A stretch of DNA of 64,000 nt. Origin: Cocleimonas flava (GTDB lineage: Bacteria; Pseudomonadota; Gammaproteobacteria; Thiotrichales; Thiotrichaceae). The stretch covers positions 1,054,001 to 1,118,000 of the forward strand of contig NZ_SMFQ01000003.1 of the NCBI RefSeq assembly GCF_004339015.1. The letters run 5' to 3'. The notes below the pieces were generated by a model. It was given only the letters and a program-made list of their open reading frames with translations, did not search any database and was not told the DNA's origin. Position 1 is the stretch's first letter, and every line of letters starts with the position of its first letter. The translations under genes and the position numbers were made by a program. Positions 53,672 through 63,394 of the stretch are shown in pieces.

Positions 53672-53719
53672 TATTCGATTCCTTCTAGATGTTTAAAGTT
53701 CTTACTTAAATGGCTTATA

Positions 53720-53747
53720 CACCCCCCTACTTTGAGGCGTTTTTTTT
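53720..53747 (+). repeat. C6TACTT element, exact core
   Basis: Exact core, then TGAGGCG and eight T. It lies upstream of fdxA and downstream of the SLC13 gene, opposite to both. Confidence 0.9.
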
Positions 53748-53805
53748 AATGACAAAAGCCATGATTACCCAATAACGTATTCAGAATAACCGTTACAGCT
53801 TAAGT

Positions 53806-55587
53806 CTATAGCGGCCAGGCCAATAAAATCAATGGAATAGTAATGACAATAATCAGAATTTCAAGCGGCAAGCCCATGCGCCAGTAATCACCAAATTGAT
53901 AGCCACCCGGCCCCATCACCAGCGTATTGGATTGATGCCCGACGGGAGTCAAAAACGCACAAGACGCCCCGACGGCGACTGCCATCAAAAACCCATCGAT
54001 ATTTACTCCCATGGTTTGTGCCGCGGCAACCGAAATTGGCGCCATAACCAAGGCAGTGGCGGCATTATTCACCACACTGGAAAGTAACATGGTGATGATT
54101 AAAATCAGCGTCAAAACAATGATTGGAGAATCCGTACCCACAAGATCCAGCATGGTTTCTGCAATTAGCTTGGTAGTATGGGTTGAATCCAGAGCATTGC
54201 CGACGGGAATCATCGCCGCCAATAACACCAGCACCGCCCAATCTATCTGCTCATAGACTTCACGCACGCGAACAATACCGGTTAACACGTAAACCATCAC
54301 GGCAAGTATAAAAGCGATCGGTAAGGAAACCAGATTGGTCATCGCCAAAATAATCGCACCGACAAAAGTCGTCATTGCCAATACCACCTTTCGACTTCTA
54401 TCCAGCTCTATCGCACGTGGCGCTAATGGCAATAAACCGATCTGGGTGAATTGTTCATCGATGGTTTCTTCGTGCCCTTGTATCAGCAACACATCTCCTG
54501 ACTTGAATACCAGTTGACGGAGTCGACTCACCACGCTTTCGCCGTCTCGTGCCAAACCAACCAGCGCGATAGAACGTCCCGATAAACGTCTGAAGTAACG
54601 GATATCTCGCCCTACCAGAGGAGACCCGTGCGTAATCACCCCTTCCATAAGAATGGTTGTATGCTCGTCTGGCTCGTCGTAGATATGCGTCGCGCTATTG
54701 AGTAACTCAAAATCGTGGTTATCCAGCAGCGGCTTGATTTCTATTGGATCAGCACGGATGATAAAAATATCATCTTCGGCAATTTTATAGGTCAAATTTA
54801 CATTGCGCGCATAGGTTGACGGTGTCGCCACGCCGAGGATTTCAGTTCTATCCTGCCCTTTGAACATGGGTAAATCTTTCAGTCTGGAGCCAATGTACTT
54901 GCTGTCTTTTTTTACCTGAATTTCGGTGAGATAAGAATTTATTTCAAATAGATTTATCGACGCGTTTTTAGTCATTCGACCAGAAGGAATTAAACGCCAA
55001 CCAATAAATACAATAAACAACACACCTGCTATAGCAACCGGAACACCGACAGGTGAAAAATCGAACATGGCGTATTCTTCGCCTGTTACTTTTGCCCGAT
55101 AAGCCGCGATAATAATATTCGGTGGCGTACCAATCAGTGTGGTCAATCCACCCAGAATACTGCCAAACGCAAGCGGCATGAGTAAACGCGCAGGTGGAAT
55201 ATCATATTCCTTCGCTGCCACCATCGTAATCGGTAGCATCAACGCCAGTGCCCCCACATTATTCATAAATGCAGAAAGTACCGTAACAACCGCGGTTATT
55301 GTGGCGAGTAAGGAAAAAGGAGTAAATCTGATGAGTTTCATCTTCTCGGTAATTAAGCTCACCACCCCAGCGTTCTGTAAACCTTGTGACAAAATCAGCA
55401 CCGCCGCTACCGTAACCACAGCCGAATGGCCAAAGCCGGTAAATGCCTCCTCTTCAGGAATCACACCAAACAGAACTGCCACGATCAAACAGAACATGGC
55501 AACTAAATCATAACGCCAACGCCCCCAGGCAAAAAGAAGCAGTGCGACTACTAAAATGCCGCTTATTATCATTTGATCAAATGTCAT
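53806..55587 (-). CDS. SLC13/DASS-type permease with two TrkA-C domains
   Basis: This 593-residue permease has a split membrane part: FTGFGHSAVVTVAAVLILSQ near 50-69, LGGLTTLIGTPPNIIIAAY near 144-162, and LTPVGHQSNTLVMGPGGYQF late. Two cytosolic TrkA-C domains lie between, at about 210-370 (DIFIIRADPIEIK, SGDVLLIQGHEETIDEQF). Members carry dicarboxylates, sulfate or other anions, often with Na+. The substrate is not readable. Confidence 0.9.
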   Translation of the reverse strand: MTFDQMIISGILVVALLLFAWGRWRYDLVAMFCLIVAVLFGVIPEEEAFTGFGHSAVVTVAAVLILSQGLQNAGVVSLITEKMKLIRFTPFSLLATITAVVTVLSAFMNNVGALALMLPITMVAAKEYDIPPARLLMPLAFGSILGGLTTLIGTPPNIIIAAYRAKVTGEEYAMFDFSPVGVPVAIAGVLFIVFIGWRLIPSGRMTKNASINLFEINSYLTEIQVKKDSKYIGSRLKDLPMFKGQDRTEILGVATPSTYARNVNLTYKIAEDDIFIIRADPIEIKPLLDNHDFELLNSATHIYDEPDEHTTILMEGVITHGSPLVGRDIRYFRRLSGRSIALVGLARDGESVVSRLRQLVFKSGDVLLIQGHEETIDEQFTQIGLLPLAPRAIELDRSRKVVLAMTTFVGAIILAMTNLVSLPIAFILAVMVYVLTGIVRVREVYEQIDWAVLVLLAAMIPVGNALDSTHTTKLIAETMLDLVGTDSPIIVLTLILIITMLLSSVVNNAATALVMAPISVAAAQTMGVNIDGFLMAVAVGASCAFLTPVGHQSNTLVMGPGGYQFGDYWRMGLPLEILIIVITIPLILLAWPL

Positions 55588-55765
55588 AAAACTCCGTATC
55601 TTTTTTTTAGATGTATAGATTTCCCATACTAATGAGTTTAGTCATATTAATAAAAGAAGATGAAATTAATATTAATAATCAAACAGAGATTTTGCGAGCG
55701 GACTTAATACAGCGCAATATACAGGACAATAAATAGCGCTAACCGTTATGAATTTTTTATATTGG

Positions 55766-55792
55766 CACCCCCCTACTTTGAGGGCTTTTTTT
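55766..55792 (+). repeat. C6TACTT element, exact core
   Basis: Exact core, then TGAGGGC and seven T. It sits in a fully divergent gap, so it cannot terminate either neighbouring gene. Confidence 0.9.
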
Positions 55793-55810
55793 ACAGAATG
55801 ACTGGCTAGA

Positions 55811-55868
55811 TCAATAAAAACATCAATAAAGACATTAGTAAAAACATCAGTAAAAACATCAGCAAATG
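55811..55868. repeat. 12-bp tandem array, about five units
   Basis: Units TCAATAAAAACA, TCAATAAAGACA, TTAGTAAAAACA, TCAGTAAAAACA and a decayed TCAGCAAATG follow one another. Confidence 0.85.
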
Positions 55869-56058
55869 TAACCCCGTTCTATTGTTATTTCCCTATGATT
55901 TTTTTTCGTGATTTATTTCACAGAATCAGCAGAAAAAACATTCTATTCTGTTTAACTGGGTTGATTCCATTATCTCAGCGTTAACCCGCATGAAAATATT
56001 CCAATATTTTCTAGTGTGAGAAAGCCCCATAAACACAATATTTTGAGTGGAGACCATC

Positions 56059-59000
56059 ATGACCGCAAACTCGTTTGCTAATTCTGCGACACCCCAATCG
56101 CCAATCTGTAAATTATTCTTCATCGTCTTTTTCAGTTTATTTAGCCTAGCGACGAGTGTTTCTGCAAATGCAGAAGATAAAGCGATCATCGTTTTTGATG
56201 CATCGGGCAGTATGTGGGGGCAATTAGATGGTAAAACAAAAATAGAGATAGCCAAGAAAACACTGTCAGATGTGGTAACAAACTGGGATGACGAAAAACA
56301 GCTGGGCTTACTTGCCTACGGACACCGCAGAAAAGGCGATTGTTCAGACATAGAAACGCTGGTTCCTGTTGGCAAAAACAATAAAGCGGCGATGATTTCT
56401 AAGGTGAACAAAATTAATCCCAAGGGAAAAACCCCGATTAGTGCCTCCATTAAAATGGCTGCTAATGAATTAAAATTCACCGAAGATGATGCCACCGTCA
56501 TCCTCATCAGTGATGGCAAAGAAACCTGTAATGCCGACCCGTGTGAAACAGCGGCTGAATTGGAAAAGCTCGGGGTTAATTTTACCGCGCACGTTATTGG
56601 TTTTGGTGTCGACAAACAAACCAGCGAACAACTTCAATGTATTGCGGAAAATACCGGCGGCCTGTACTTCCCAGCGGATAGCGCAGAACAACTCAGCGTT
56701 GCCTTAAAGCAAATTGTAGTCAAAGCCAAAGTCATATCAATACGTGCGATAGATGAGAAAACCGGTGAGGTCTTCCCAAAAATAATCGACTGGAAACTCA
56801 TCAATCAATACACCGAAGAAGTCATCAGTCTAGAAGGCTCAGGCGCTGGTGTAGAAATACTCTTAGCAGGCGATGAAACAGACAATAATAGTAAAAATAT
56901 CGTCACGACAGAAAAATCCATCACTGCCGGAAAATGGCTAGTCAGTGGAACAAGTGGAAATTATTCAGGCGAAGCGTCCGTCAACATCGAAGATAACGAT
57001 CAAAAGATCAGCATAAACTTCAATAAAAAATTACCCAAAGTTGTGATTAATGCGGCAAATGAAGCAATCACAGGCACAGAATTAGATGTTAGCTGGGAAG
57101 CACCCAAAGACTTAAAAGGCTTAATCAACCTGCAACTCAGCGAGGACGAACCGAAATACCACGCCAGCCCGTTAAAACACACAAAAGGCATTAGTGAAAC
57201 CACACTACGGTTACCCTCTGTCGCTGGTGAATACGTACTGCGCTTCTATGACAACCAGGACAGAATGGTATTGGCAGAACATCCGATTACTTTAAAAGAA
57301 GCGGAGATAGTCATCAACGCGCCAGAAGAAATTGGCACCGGAACCGAGCTTGAGCTTTCGTGGATAGCACCCAAAGAAGCCAAAGCAAAAATCAATCTGG
57401 AAGCGGCGGATGACAAACCGAAATTCCACCGCAATCCGCACCTCTATGTCAAAAATAAGAAAAAAGAAGGAGTCATGCGCATGCCTGCAACCGCAGGCGA
57501 TTATGTACTGCGTTGGTATAACCAAAGTGATCGAAAACTAGTCACCGAAAAACCGATCACACTTGTCGAATCCACCATTACCTTGAATGCTCCGGATCAG
57601 GCAGGAACAGGCAGCGAGTTGGAACTATCCTGGGAAGCACCTAAAACAACAGAGGCCAAAATCAATCTGGAGCTGGAAGGCGATAAACCAAGGTTCCACA
57701 GCAATCCGCATCTTTCTGTTGATGACAGGAAAAAACAAAGAATTATGCGAATGCCAGCAACCGCCGGAAATTACATACTGCGCTGGTATAACCGTAGCGA
57801 TCAGAAAATCGTTCTGGAAAAACCGATTACATTAGTAGAGTCAGTGATTACCATCAATGCGCCTGATCAGGCTGAAACTGGCACCGAAATCGATCTATCG
57901 TGGGAAGCTCCGAAATCAACCCAGGCTGTTATCAATTTACAACTGGCAGATGAAAAACCCAAATACCACAGTCGTCCTTATCTTAATACCAAGGGTAAAA
58001 CATCCGCCACCATGCGCATGCCGGCAATTGAAGGTGACTATGTACTGCGTTGGTATAACATTAGTGATCAAAAGATTGTCGCTGAGCACCCGATTAAATT
58101 AACAGCAGCAGCGATCACTATCACAGCACCTGATGAAGCCGGGGTTGGAACCGAAATCGATTTATCATGGGAAGCGCCAAAATCATCCAGAGCCGTTATC
58201 AATTTACGATTGGCAGATGAAAAGCCCAGCTATAACAGTCGCCCCTACCTTTATACAAAAGGTAAAACATCGGCCAGTATGCGCATGCCTTCAGAACCCG
58301 GAGAGTATGTACTGCGTTGGTATAACGAGAGTGACCAACAGATTGTCACTGAACGTCCCATTAAACTAACGCCAGTAGCAATCACCATCACAGCACCAGA
58401 TGAAGCACAAGCGGGAACCGAAATCGATCTATCGTGGGAAGCGCCTAAAACATCCAAAGCAGTGATCAATTTACAACTGGCGGATGAAAAACCGAACTAC
58501 AACAGTCGTCCCTATCTATATACCAAAGGGAAAACATCCGCCACAATGCGCATGCCATCTCAAGCCGGAGAGTATGTATTGCGCTGGTATAACGAGAGTG
58601 ACCAACAGATTCTCGCTGAACGTCCACTCAAAGTAACACCGGTGGAAATCACCATCACAGCACCTGATGAAGCACAAGCAGGAACCGAAATCGATCTATC
58701 GTGGGTGGCGCCTAAAACATCCAAAGCAGTTATCAATTTACAACTGGCAGATGAAAAGCCCAGCTACAACAGTCGTCCCTATCTTTATACCAAAGGGAAA
58801 ACATCAGCCAGTATGCGTATGCCTTCAGAAGCCGGAGAGTATGTATTGCGCTGGTATAACGAAAGTGATCAACAGATTCTCACTGAACGCCCATTAAAAG
58901 TAACACCAGTTGAAATCACCCTAAGCGCCGATGACGAAGCCATCGCAGGCACAGAAATCGAAGTAGCCTGGGATGCGCCAAAAGGTCTGGATGCTTTCAT

Positions 59001-59454
59001 CAATGTTCAATTGGCCGATGAGAAACCAAACTACAACGCAAAAAATTACATCTATACCAAAAAGAATACTTCGGACTATCTACGACTCCCCTCAGAAGCG
59101 GGAGATTATGTATTGCGCTGGTATAACAAAAATCATAGAACCCCAATCGCAGAACGCCCGATAAAACTCATCGCGCCAGACATCACAATCAACGTACCCG
59201 ATGAGATAAAGGCAGACACAGAAATAGAAATATCCTGGGAAGCACCAAAAGGATTAAATAATCCGTTTATCAATATCCAGCCAGAAGGTGAAAAGCCAAA
59301 CTACAATACAAAAAAATATATCTATACCAAAAACAAGCAATCAGACTACATGAAAATGCCCGCAAAGCCTGGTGTATACGTGCTGCGCTGGTATAACCAC
59401 GGCGTAACCAAACCCATCATAGAAAAGAAAATTACAGTTAATTCGAATGAATAA
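56059..59454 (+). CDS. Exported VWA protein with nine 89-residue repeats
   Basis: From the ATG at 56059 (GGAG 6 nt upstream) the protein has 1131 residues. A signal peptide ends near SANAED. A von Willebrand factor A domain covers about 40-220, with the metal site residues in VFDASGSMWG, GKTPISASI and LISDGKETC. A bridging domain spans about 225-327. Nine beta-rich repeats of about 89 residues follow from residue 328. Each runs GTEIDLSWEAPK, INLQLADEKP, YLYTKGKTSA, MRMPS, GEYVLRWYNESDQ and IKLTP. It is probably a surface or periplasmic binding protein. It stands alone. Confidence 0.88.
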   Translation: MTANSFANSATPQSPICKLFFIVFFSLFSLATSVSANAEDKAIIVFDASGSMWGQLDGKTKIEIAKKTLSDVVTNWDDEKQLGLLAYGHRRKGDCSDIETLVPVGKNNKAAMISKVNKINPKGKTPISASIKMAANELKFTEDDATVILISDGKETCNADPCETAAELEKLGVNFTAHVIGFGVDKQTSEQLQCIAENTGGLYFPADSAEQLSVALKQIVVKAKVISIRAIDEKTGEVFPKIIDWKLINQYTEEVISLEGSGAGVEILLAGDETDNNSKNIVTTEKSITAGKWLVSGTSGNYSGEASVNIEDNDQKISINFNKKLPKVVINAANEAITGTELDVSWEAPKDLKGLINLQLSEDEPKYHASPLKHTKGISETTLRLPSVAGEYVLRFYDNQDRMVLAEHPITLKEAEIVINAPEEIGTGTELELSWIAPKEAKAKINLEAADDKPKFHRNPHLYVKNKKKEGVMRMPATAGDYVLRWYNQSDRKLVTEKPITLVESTITLNAPDQAGTGSELELSWEAPKTTEAKINLELEGDKPRFHSNPHLSVDDRKKQRIMRMPATAGNYILRWYNRSDQKIVLEKPITLVESVITINAPDQAETGTEIDLSWEAPKSTQAVINLQLADEKPKYHSRPYLNTKGKTSATMRMPAIEGDYVLRWYNISDQKIVAEHPIKLTAAAITITAPDEAGVGTEIDLSWEAPKSSRAVINLRLADEKPSYNSRPYLYTKGKTSASMRMPSEPGEYVLRWYNESDQQIVTERPIKLTPVAITITAPDEAQAGTEIDLSWEAPKTSKAVINLQLADEKPNYNSRPYLYTKGKTSATMRMPSQAGEYVLRWYNESDQQILAERPLKVTPVEITITAPDEAQAGTEIDLSWVAPKTSKAVINLQLADEKPSYNSRPYLYTKGKTSASMRMPSEAGEYVLRWYNESDQQILTERPLKVTPVEITLSADDEAIAGTEIEVAWDAPKGLDAFINVQLADEKPNYNAKNYIYTKKNTSDYLRLPSEAGDYVLRWYNKNHRTPIAERPIKLIAPDITINVPDEIKADTEIEISWEAPKGLNNPFINIQPEGEKPNYNTKKYIYTKNKQSDYMKMPAKPGVYVLRWYNHGVTKPIIEKKITVNSNE
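57040..59442 (+). repeat. Nine-unit tandem coding repeat, about 267 bp each
   Basis: Each unit encodes about 89 residues. Units 5-7 (about 58110-58920) are nearly identical in DNA, while units 1 and 9 at the ends are the most diverged. That is the usual pattern of recent expansion in the middle of an array. Confidence 0.92.
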
Positions 59455-59591
59455 AAGGAAATGACGAACGGTTCAGTTTCAATTCAGCGACACCCTGTAG
59501 AATTGACCACGACTTCAGATAAACAGCCACAGACGTAATAATAATAATATGGCCGGGCTAACAATAATAATAAAGTTATGTGGGGTCAAAA

Positions 59592-59633
59592 TACCACCCG
59601 GTTGAGGGTTTCCTCAATCGGGTATTTTTTTAC
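59592..59633 (+). terminator. Rho-independent terminator after the VWA gene
   Basis: CGGTTGAGG pairs with CCTCAATCG across GTTT. The stem is extended by ATACC/GGTAT and followed by seven T. It lies 138 nt past the stop codon. Confidence 0.85.
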
Positions 59634-59653
59634 AAATAAAAACAGTTTTCTTC

Positions 59654-59682
59654 TTGCGTAATTTCTAAAGCTTTAATAGAAT
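59654..59682 (+). promoter_or_regulatory. Promoter of tRNA-Thr
   Basis: -35 TTGCGT (59654-59659) and -10 TAGAAT (59677-59682) are 17 bp apart. The following GCACCGCG is a GC-rich discriminator, as in promoters under stringent control. Confidence 0.75.
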
Positions 59683-59692
59683 GCACCGCGTC

Positions 59693-59768
<76 letters not shown>

Positions 59769-59780
59769 TTTATATCAAAG

Positions 59781-59812
59781 GCTTGTAGCGTTATTCGTTA
59801 CAGGCTTTTTTT
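59781..59812 (+). terminator. Rho-independent terminator of tRNA-Thr
   Basis: GCTTGTAGCG pairs with CGTTACAGGC (two G-U pairs) across TTATT, followed by seven T. It starts 12 nt after the tRNA CCA. Confidence 0.85.
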
Positions 59813-60045
59813 ATGCCTGTTATTTATAGCGATCTATCACTCAAGAAGCTTTACCAAACAGTAAGTTAGAAGCGATTAGCGTAGTTTTATACGCTCGCTT
59901 TGTAAACTCGTCATAACCTAATACAAAGTTATTCCAAGCTTATAATGGGGTTTGACAGCCCATCCTGTGGGTTTTCATCAAAATACTCCAACATTATCCT
60001 GGCTGACTATTTTACCTACAACATGTCAACTTTGATTTAACCCAG

Positions 60046-61254
60046 TTATAGCTCTGGCGTTAATTGAGGAAAATAAAATGCCTCTGCATGTTCAGGTATT
60101 TCCCAGCGTAATGGTGACTTGCTACTTGTTTCGCTTAACAAACCATCCTTTTTTAACTGGCTTAATAAACGTCTCGCACTGCGTTCTGGCATTGCACATA
60201 ATTCCACTGCCTGAGCACGTTCAAGTTCACCCTGAATAAATGCAGTATGTAGCACTAAAGCAGCATTTGTTTTTAAACTCTCTGTCATGTTAGGCACGCG
60301 AAAGTCATTTCGGGCTTGAATATACGCATCAATACGCTTACGCAAAAGACTAAGATCAAGTAAGTGACTAATATATGAAACCTGATCAATCGCTGTGGCC
60401 AGCATGTAATCACAAAAACCAAGCAAGCCTTTTTCAGTCAAGACACCACGACCATCAAGATCACCCTGACGAGGTGCATCAGCAGTTGCCAGCAAGGCTT
60501 TATAATTAACTGAACTCTTAGCCAAACCTCTGCTCAAAAACCATGCACCATAACTATCTAAACCTACCGCTTTTAATACAGCATCGGTTAACAATCTCCC
60601 TACACGCCCATTACCATCTATGAAAGGATGAATCCAAGTAAAGCGGTGATGCGCAGCCATTACAGCAATCAACTTACGATCACCCTGGTATTTTTTGGAG
60701 TGGTAGATATCACAAAAACCCTCCATTAAATCATTAACATCTTCATGGTCTGGGGCAATATGTCGACCTACATCTACTTTGCATGTTCGCCATTCACCAG
60801 GTACTACCTTATCAACAACATCCCCCTTCTCATTTTTAATCAACCATAAGCTTTCGGGTATTTGTTGATAAAAGCGCATGTGTAATTCTTTGATAAACGC
60901 CGTACTGTAAATTGTATCTACATCAGGGCTTTTCTCACGTAACCATTGTTGTACCGAAATATGGGCTAATGACTCCTTCTGTAAATCACGTTTTATCGGA
61001 TCATCACTATATTCTTCTCGTTGTGCCGCCCTAATTTCATGAGGCCGAGTAGCATTACCCTCAATCAAGTTAGAATAAAACGAGTTAATCACTGACATAT
61101 ATTGCGATAACGTAGCAAGAGTAATTGGGGATATTTGCCCCATCAATCCCGCAGACAGTTTATTTAACTCTACAGCCTGATCAGGCAGTGATGATTTACC
61201 TAGTGCGTTATCACTAGGTAAATAGGGCGTTAACGCTGAAATAGATGTACTCAT
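60046..61254 (-). CDS. Class II Fic-family protein with C-terminal winged helix
   Basis: This 402-residue Fic protein has the complete active motif HPFIDGNGRVGRLL near 205-218. The N-terminal inhibitory helix carries FYSNLIEGN near 56-64, fitting the (S/T)xxxE(G/N) rule, so it regulates itself (class II). The C-terminal 70 residues form a DNA-binding-like winged helix (AVELCAMPERSARRLLSQL). Fic enzymes AMP-modify proteins. The target is unknown. Paired boxes upstream suggest it controls its own gene. Confidence 0.92.
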   Translation of the reverse strand: MSTSISALTPYLPSDNALGKSSLPDQAVELNKLSAGLMGQISPITLATLSQYMSVINSFYSNLIEGNATRPHEIRAAQREEYSDDPIKRDLQKESLAHISVQQWLREKSPDVDTIYSTAFIKELHMRFYQQIPESLWLIKNEKGDVVDKVVPGEWRTCKVDVGRHIAPDHEDVNDLMEGFCDIYHSKKYQGDRKLIAVMAAHHRFTWIHPFIDGNGRVGRLLTDAVLKAVGLDSYGAWFLSRGLAKSSVNYKALLATADAPRQGDLDGRGVLTEKGLLGFCDYMLATAIDQVSYISHLLDLSLLRKRIDAYIQARNDFRVPNMTESLKTNAALVLHTAFIQGELERAQAVELCAMPERSARRLLSQLKKDGLLSETSSKSPLRWEIPEHAEAFYFPQLTPEL

Positions 61255-61313
61255 AGTTTATATTTCACTCTTTTAAATCAACTCTGGCTTTTTATTACTA
61301 TGCACCATAAAAA

Positions 61314-61420
61314 TGGCCGGATTATTGGCCACTATAAATATAACATAAGTAGCTGTTTTATAAAACAATACAAATATATTATTAAGAATAATAAGATAGT
61401 TTTGGCCGTTTCATTGGCCA
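61314..61420. promoter_or_regulatory. Paired TGGCC boxes, candidate Fic operator
   Basis: TGGCC-7 nt-TGGCCA occurs at 61314-61331 and again at 61403-61420, always with the same spacing, 60-165 nt upstream of the fic start. Both copies have the boxes in the same direction, as expected for a tandem-binding regulator. Confidence 0.55.
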
Positions 61421-61508
61421 GATAGAATACAGTGTAAGCGCTACTGATTAGAACTATTAGCGTAATTCTATAAGTTTGCTTTCATCTCGTTTTAATCTTA
61501 TCAAAAGC

Positions 61509-61535
61509 CACCCCCCTACTTTGAAGCCATTTTTT
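61509..61535 (+). repeat. C6TACTT element, exact core
   Basis: Exact core, then TGAAGCCA and six T, preceded by AAAAGC as in composite repeats R1 and R3. Divergent gap. Confidence 0.9.
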
Positions 61536-61740
61536 ATTAAGACTTATTTAAACAAATGAATACATCTCTTTGGGGATTCTTTTCTATCAAAATGATTTTT
61601 AGAGAGTAAATCGAAGCCCGATATAAAAATCTGCCTCTCATTGCGCATTTAAAAAACAACTCATACAAAATACATCATGAGTATTCAGAAACTTCTCTTC
61701 AATCGTAAAATAAAAAACTTGATTATTTTTTTACGTCAAC

Positions 61741-61763
61741 TTGTCCACAATATCTGTGGATAA
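61741..61763. promoter_or_regulatory. Two inverted DnaA-like boxes
   Basis: TTGTCCACA (61741-61749) has one difference from the DnaA box TTATNCACA. TGTGGATAA (61755-61763) is the exact reverse complement of TTATCCACA. They face each other across ATATC in a very AT-rich stretch. Confidence 0.6.
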
Positions 61764-62216
61764 GTCTGTGTATATCACTGTGCATTATGTCGTCAAGCCT
61801 TGCTACACACAGGCGCTTTACTAATTGCTTAATTTTTAACCACTTACTATTAATCTATAATATTCAATAACTTACAGAGACTTATTAAGCAAGAAAAGCA
61901 AAAATAGAGCGGATGTTACATTTTTATGACATTTTAATGCTTGCTTTTTTACTTGTGTATAAATCGGAAAAAATACAAATTTAAACTGCGATTTCGCTAA
62001 GTCATTGTTAAGTTTAGATTAAGGCAGTTTGGTGCAGAGAAAATTGAAATAGTTATCAATGATTTATCGAAATAGAAATCATTTTAATCAGAGATGTTTA
62101 CAAAGCACAGATTATAATTATCGATGAGAAAATATATCTGCTGAACGTGGAATTTGAATTTATCTAGAGTGCGACCGTTTTTACACATATTTTTAAAACT
62201 CTATTTATAAGCAACT

Positions 62217-62250
62217 TTATAAACTGAGTTATAAACTGAGTAATAAATAG
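62217..62250. repeat. 12-bp tandem array
   Basis: Two exact copies of TTATAAACTGAG are followed by a partial TAATAAATAG. Confidence 0.75.
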
Positions 62251-62341
62251 AAAGACGCTGAACTCTTTGATTTATTATCGATCAGATAATGGGCATCTTA
62301 TTTTTCAGGTTGTTAGTGGTGCTGGCCTTTTTATATCCAAC

Positions 62342-62417
62342 TCTTTATACATTGATGATTCTTTATACGTTGGTGCACCTTCAAACGTTAATGACACTTT
62401 TAATAGTTGATGACTCC
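62342..62417. repeat. Imperfect tandem repeats of about 19 bp
   Basis: Four loosely similar units run CTTTATACATTGATGATT, CTTTATACGTTGGTGCACC, TTCAAACGTTAATGACACT and TTTAATAGTTGATGACTCC. Confidence 0.5.
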
Positions 62418-62450
62418 TTACAAAAACAACCATAAAATAGATTCCACATA

Positions 62451-62873
62451 ATGCAGAACTTAATCGATAAACTCCCCTTTAACCCTGAATGGTTAATAGC
62501 ACTTGCTGTTGCCTCTCTGGTGTTATTCTTACTATCCCTGATTTTTATTCCATGGTTAATCACACGCTTACCCAGCGATTACTTTACCGATGAAACACGT
62601 CATATTTCGAAAACCCGAGACACACACCCATTAATTTATTATTCGATACGACTTACGAAAAACATACTCGGAGGGTTCTTAATCATTGCAGGCATATTTA
62701 TGCTAATGCTTCCAGGACAGGGAATTTTAACTATTTTAGTCGGCGTCGTATTCGCTGACTTCCCGGGGAAATTTAGATTATTACGCAAAATCGCACAACA
62801 GCCCCCCGTTTTCAAAACGATGAACTGGATACGTCAAAAAACGAATAAAGAACCACTGCAAGAACCAATCTAG
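62451..62873 (+). CDS. PGPGW-type small membrane protein
   Basis: A 140-residue protein with membrane segments at about 14-38 and 73-97. After them comes MLMLPGQGILTILVGVVFAD near 83-102, close to the LxLPGxGxLTxLxGL pattern of putative transmembrane proteins named PGPGW. Basic residues follow (KFRLLRKIAQQ). Function unknown. It stands alone in a repeat-rich area. Confidence 0.75.
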   Translation: MQNLIDKLPFNPEWLIALAVASLVLFLLSLIFIPWLITRLPSDYFTDETRHISKTRDTHPLIYYSIRLTKNILGGFLIIAGIFMLMLPGQGILTILVGVVFADFPGKFRLLRKIAQQPPVFKTMNWIRQKTNKEPLQEPI

Positions 62874-62904
62874 AAAAAAAGTAGGCATGGCTTTAATGTA
62901 ATGT

Positions 62905-62932
62905 CACCCCCCTACTTTGGGGCGGTTTTTTT
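62905..62932 (+). repeat. C6TACTT element, exact core
   Basis: Exact core, then TGGGGCGG and seven T, 31 nt past the membrane protein stop. Confidence 0.9.
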
Positions 62933-62971
62933 ATATGCCCTTCTGGCCAGTACAGCTAAATAACGAAATTG

Positions 62972-63394
62972 TTATTTCAAGTGCTTGCCCAAACATAGAT
63001 CCTCAACCGTATAGTCACGGATAGTGCGATCATAAGTTGCAATGACAACATTCATATATTGGCCTACAACTTTGATAGCTTTTGCCGTTTCGGCCCATTT
63101 CACGAGCAATCTTTTAGTGTCTTCACACCAATCTTTAGCGCTGATAGACCAGTATTTATTTGGATAAAGCCTTACGCGAATAAAACCTTTATCCAACAAC
63201 TGAAAGATGATCTCTTCTCTGGCTTTTTTCTCAGTCCATAACTTCTCATTATGCTTTTGGTAACAGTCTTCAATCTCTTTACGACTTAAACCAAAATCCT
63301 CAGGGTTTTTAGTCACCAGCGATATATGGGATTCTGTTCCAAGTTCTCTAATTTCACCATTAGGAAACAGCCAATAAGCATTACTGTAAGTCAT
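62972..63394 (-). CDS. Hypothetical protein coupled to the metallophosphoesterase
   Basis: About 140 residues from the ATG at 63394 (MTYSNAYWLFPNGEIREL). The longer open frame reaches 63457, but the ATG inside gives a 14-nt overlap with the upstream gene, the usual sign of translational coupling. LLDKGFIRVRLYPNKYWSIS and QYMNVVIATYDRTI look like a small alpha/beta fold. I do not recognise the family. Confidence 0.7.
   Translation of the reverse strand: MTYSNAYWLFPNGEIRELGTESHISLVTKNPEDFGLSRKEIEDCYQKHNEKLWTEKKAREEIIFQLLDKGFIRVRLYPNKYWSISAKDWCEDTKRLLVKWAETAKAIKVVGQYMNVVIATYDRTIRDYTVEDLCLGKHLK

Larger units (their letters stand above)
55588..56058. other. Gene-free divergent region upstream of the VWA gene
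   Basis: It holds a C6TACTT element (55766-55792), a 12-bp tandem array (55811-55868) and the ribosome site of the VWA gene. No other gene is credible on either strand. Confidence 0.6.
61255..62450. other. 1.2-kb gene-free, AT-rich divergent region
   Basis: It holds two paired TGGCC boxes (61314-61331, 61403-61420), a C6TACTT element (61509-61535), two inverted DnaA-like boxes (61741-61763), a 12-bp tandem array (62217-62250) and imperfect 19-bp repeats (62342-62417). No credible gene is seen on either strand. Confidence 0.65.

Noticed and set aside
58133-58897. Alternative-frame open frames over the VWA repeats
   Set aside because: They recur once per repeat unit and are shadows of the repeated coding sequence.
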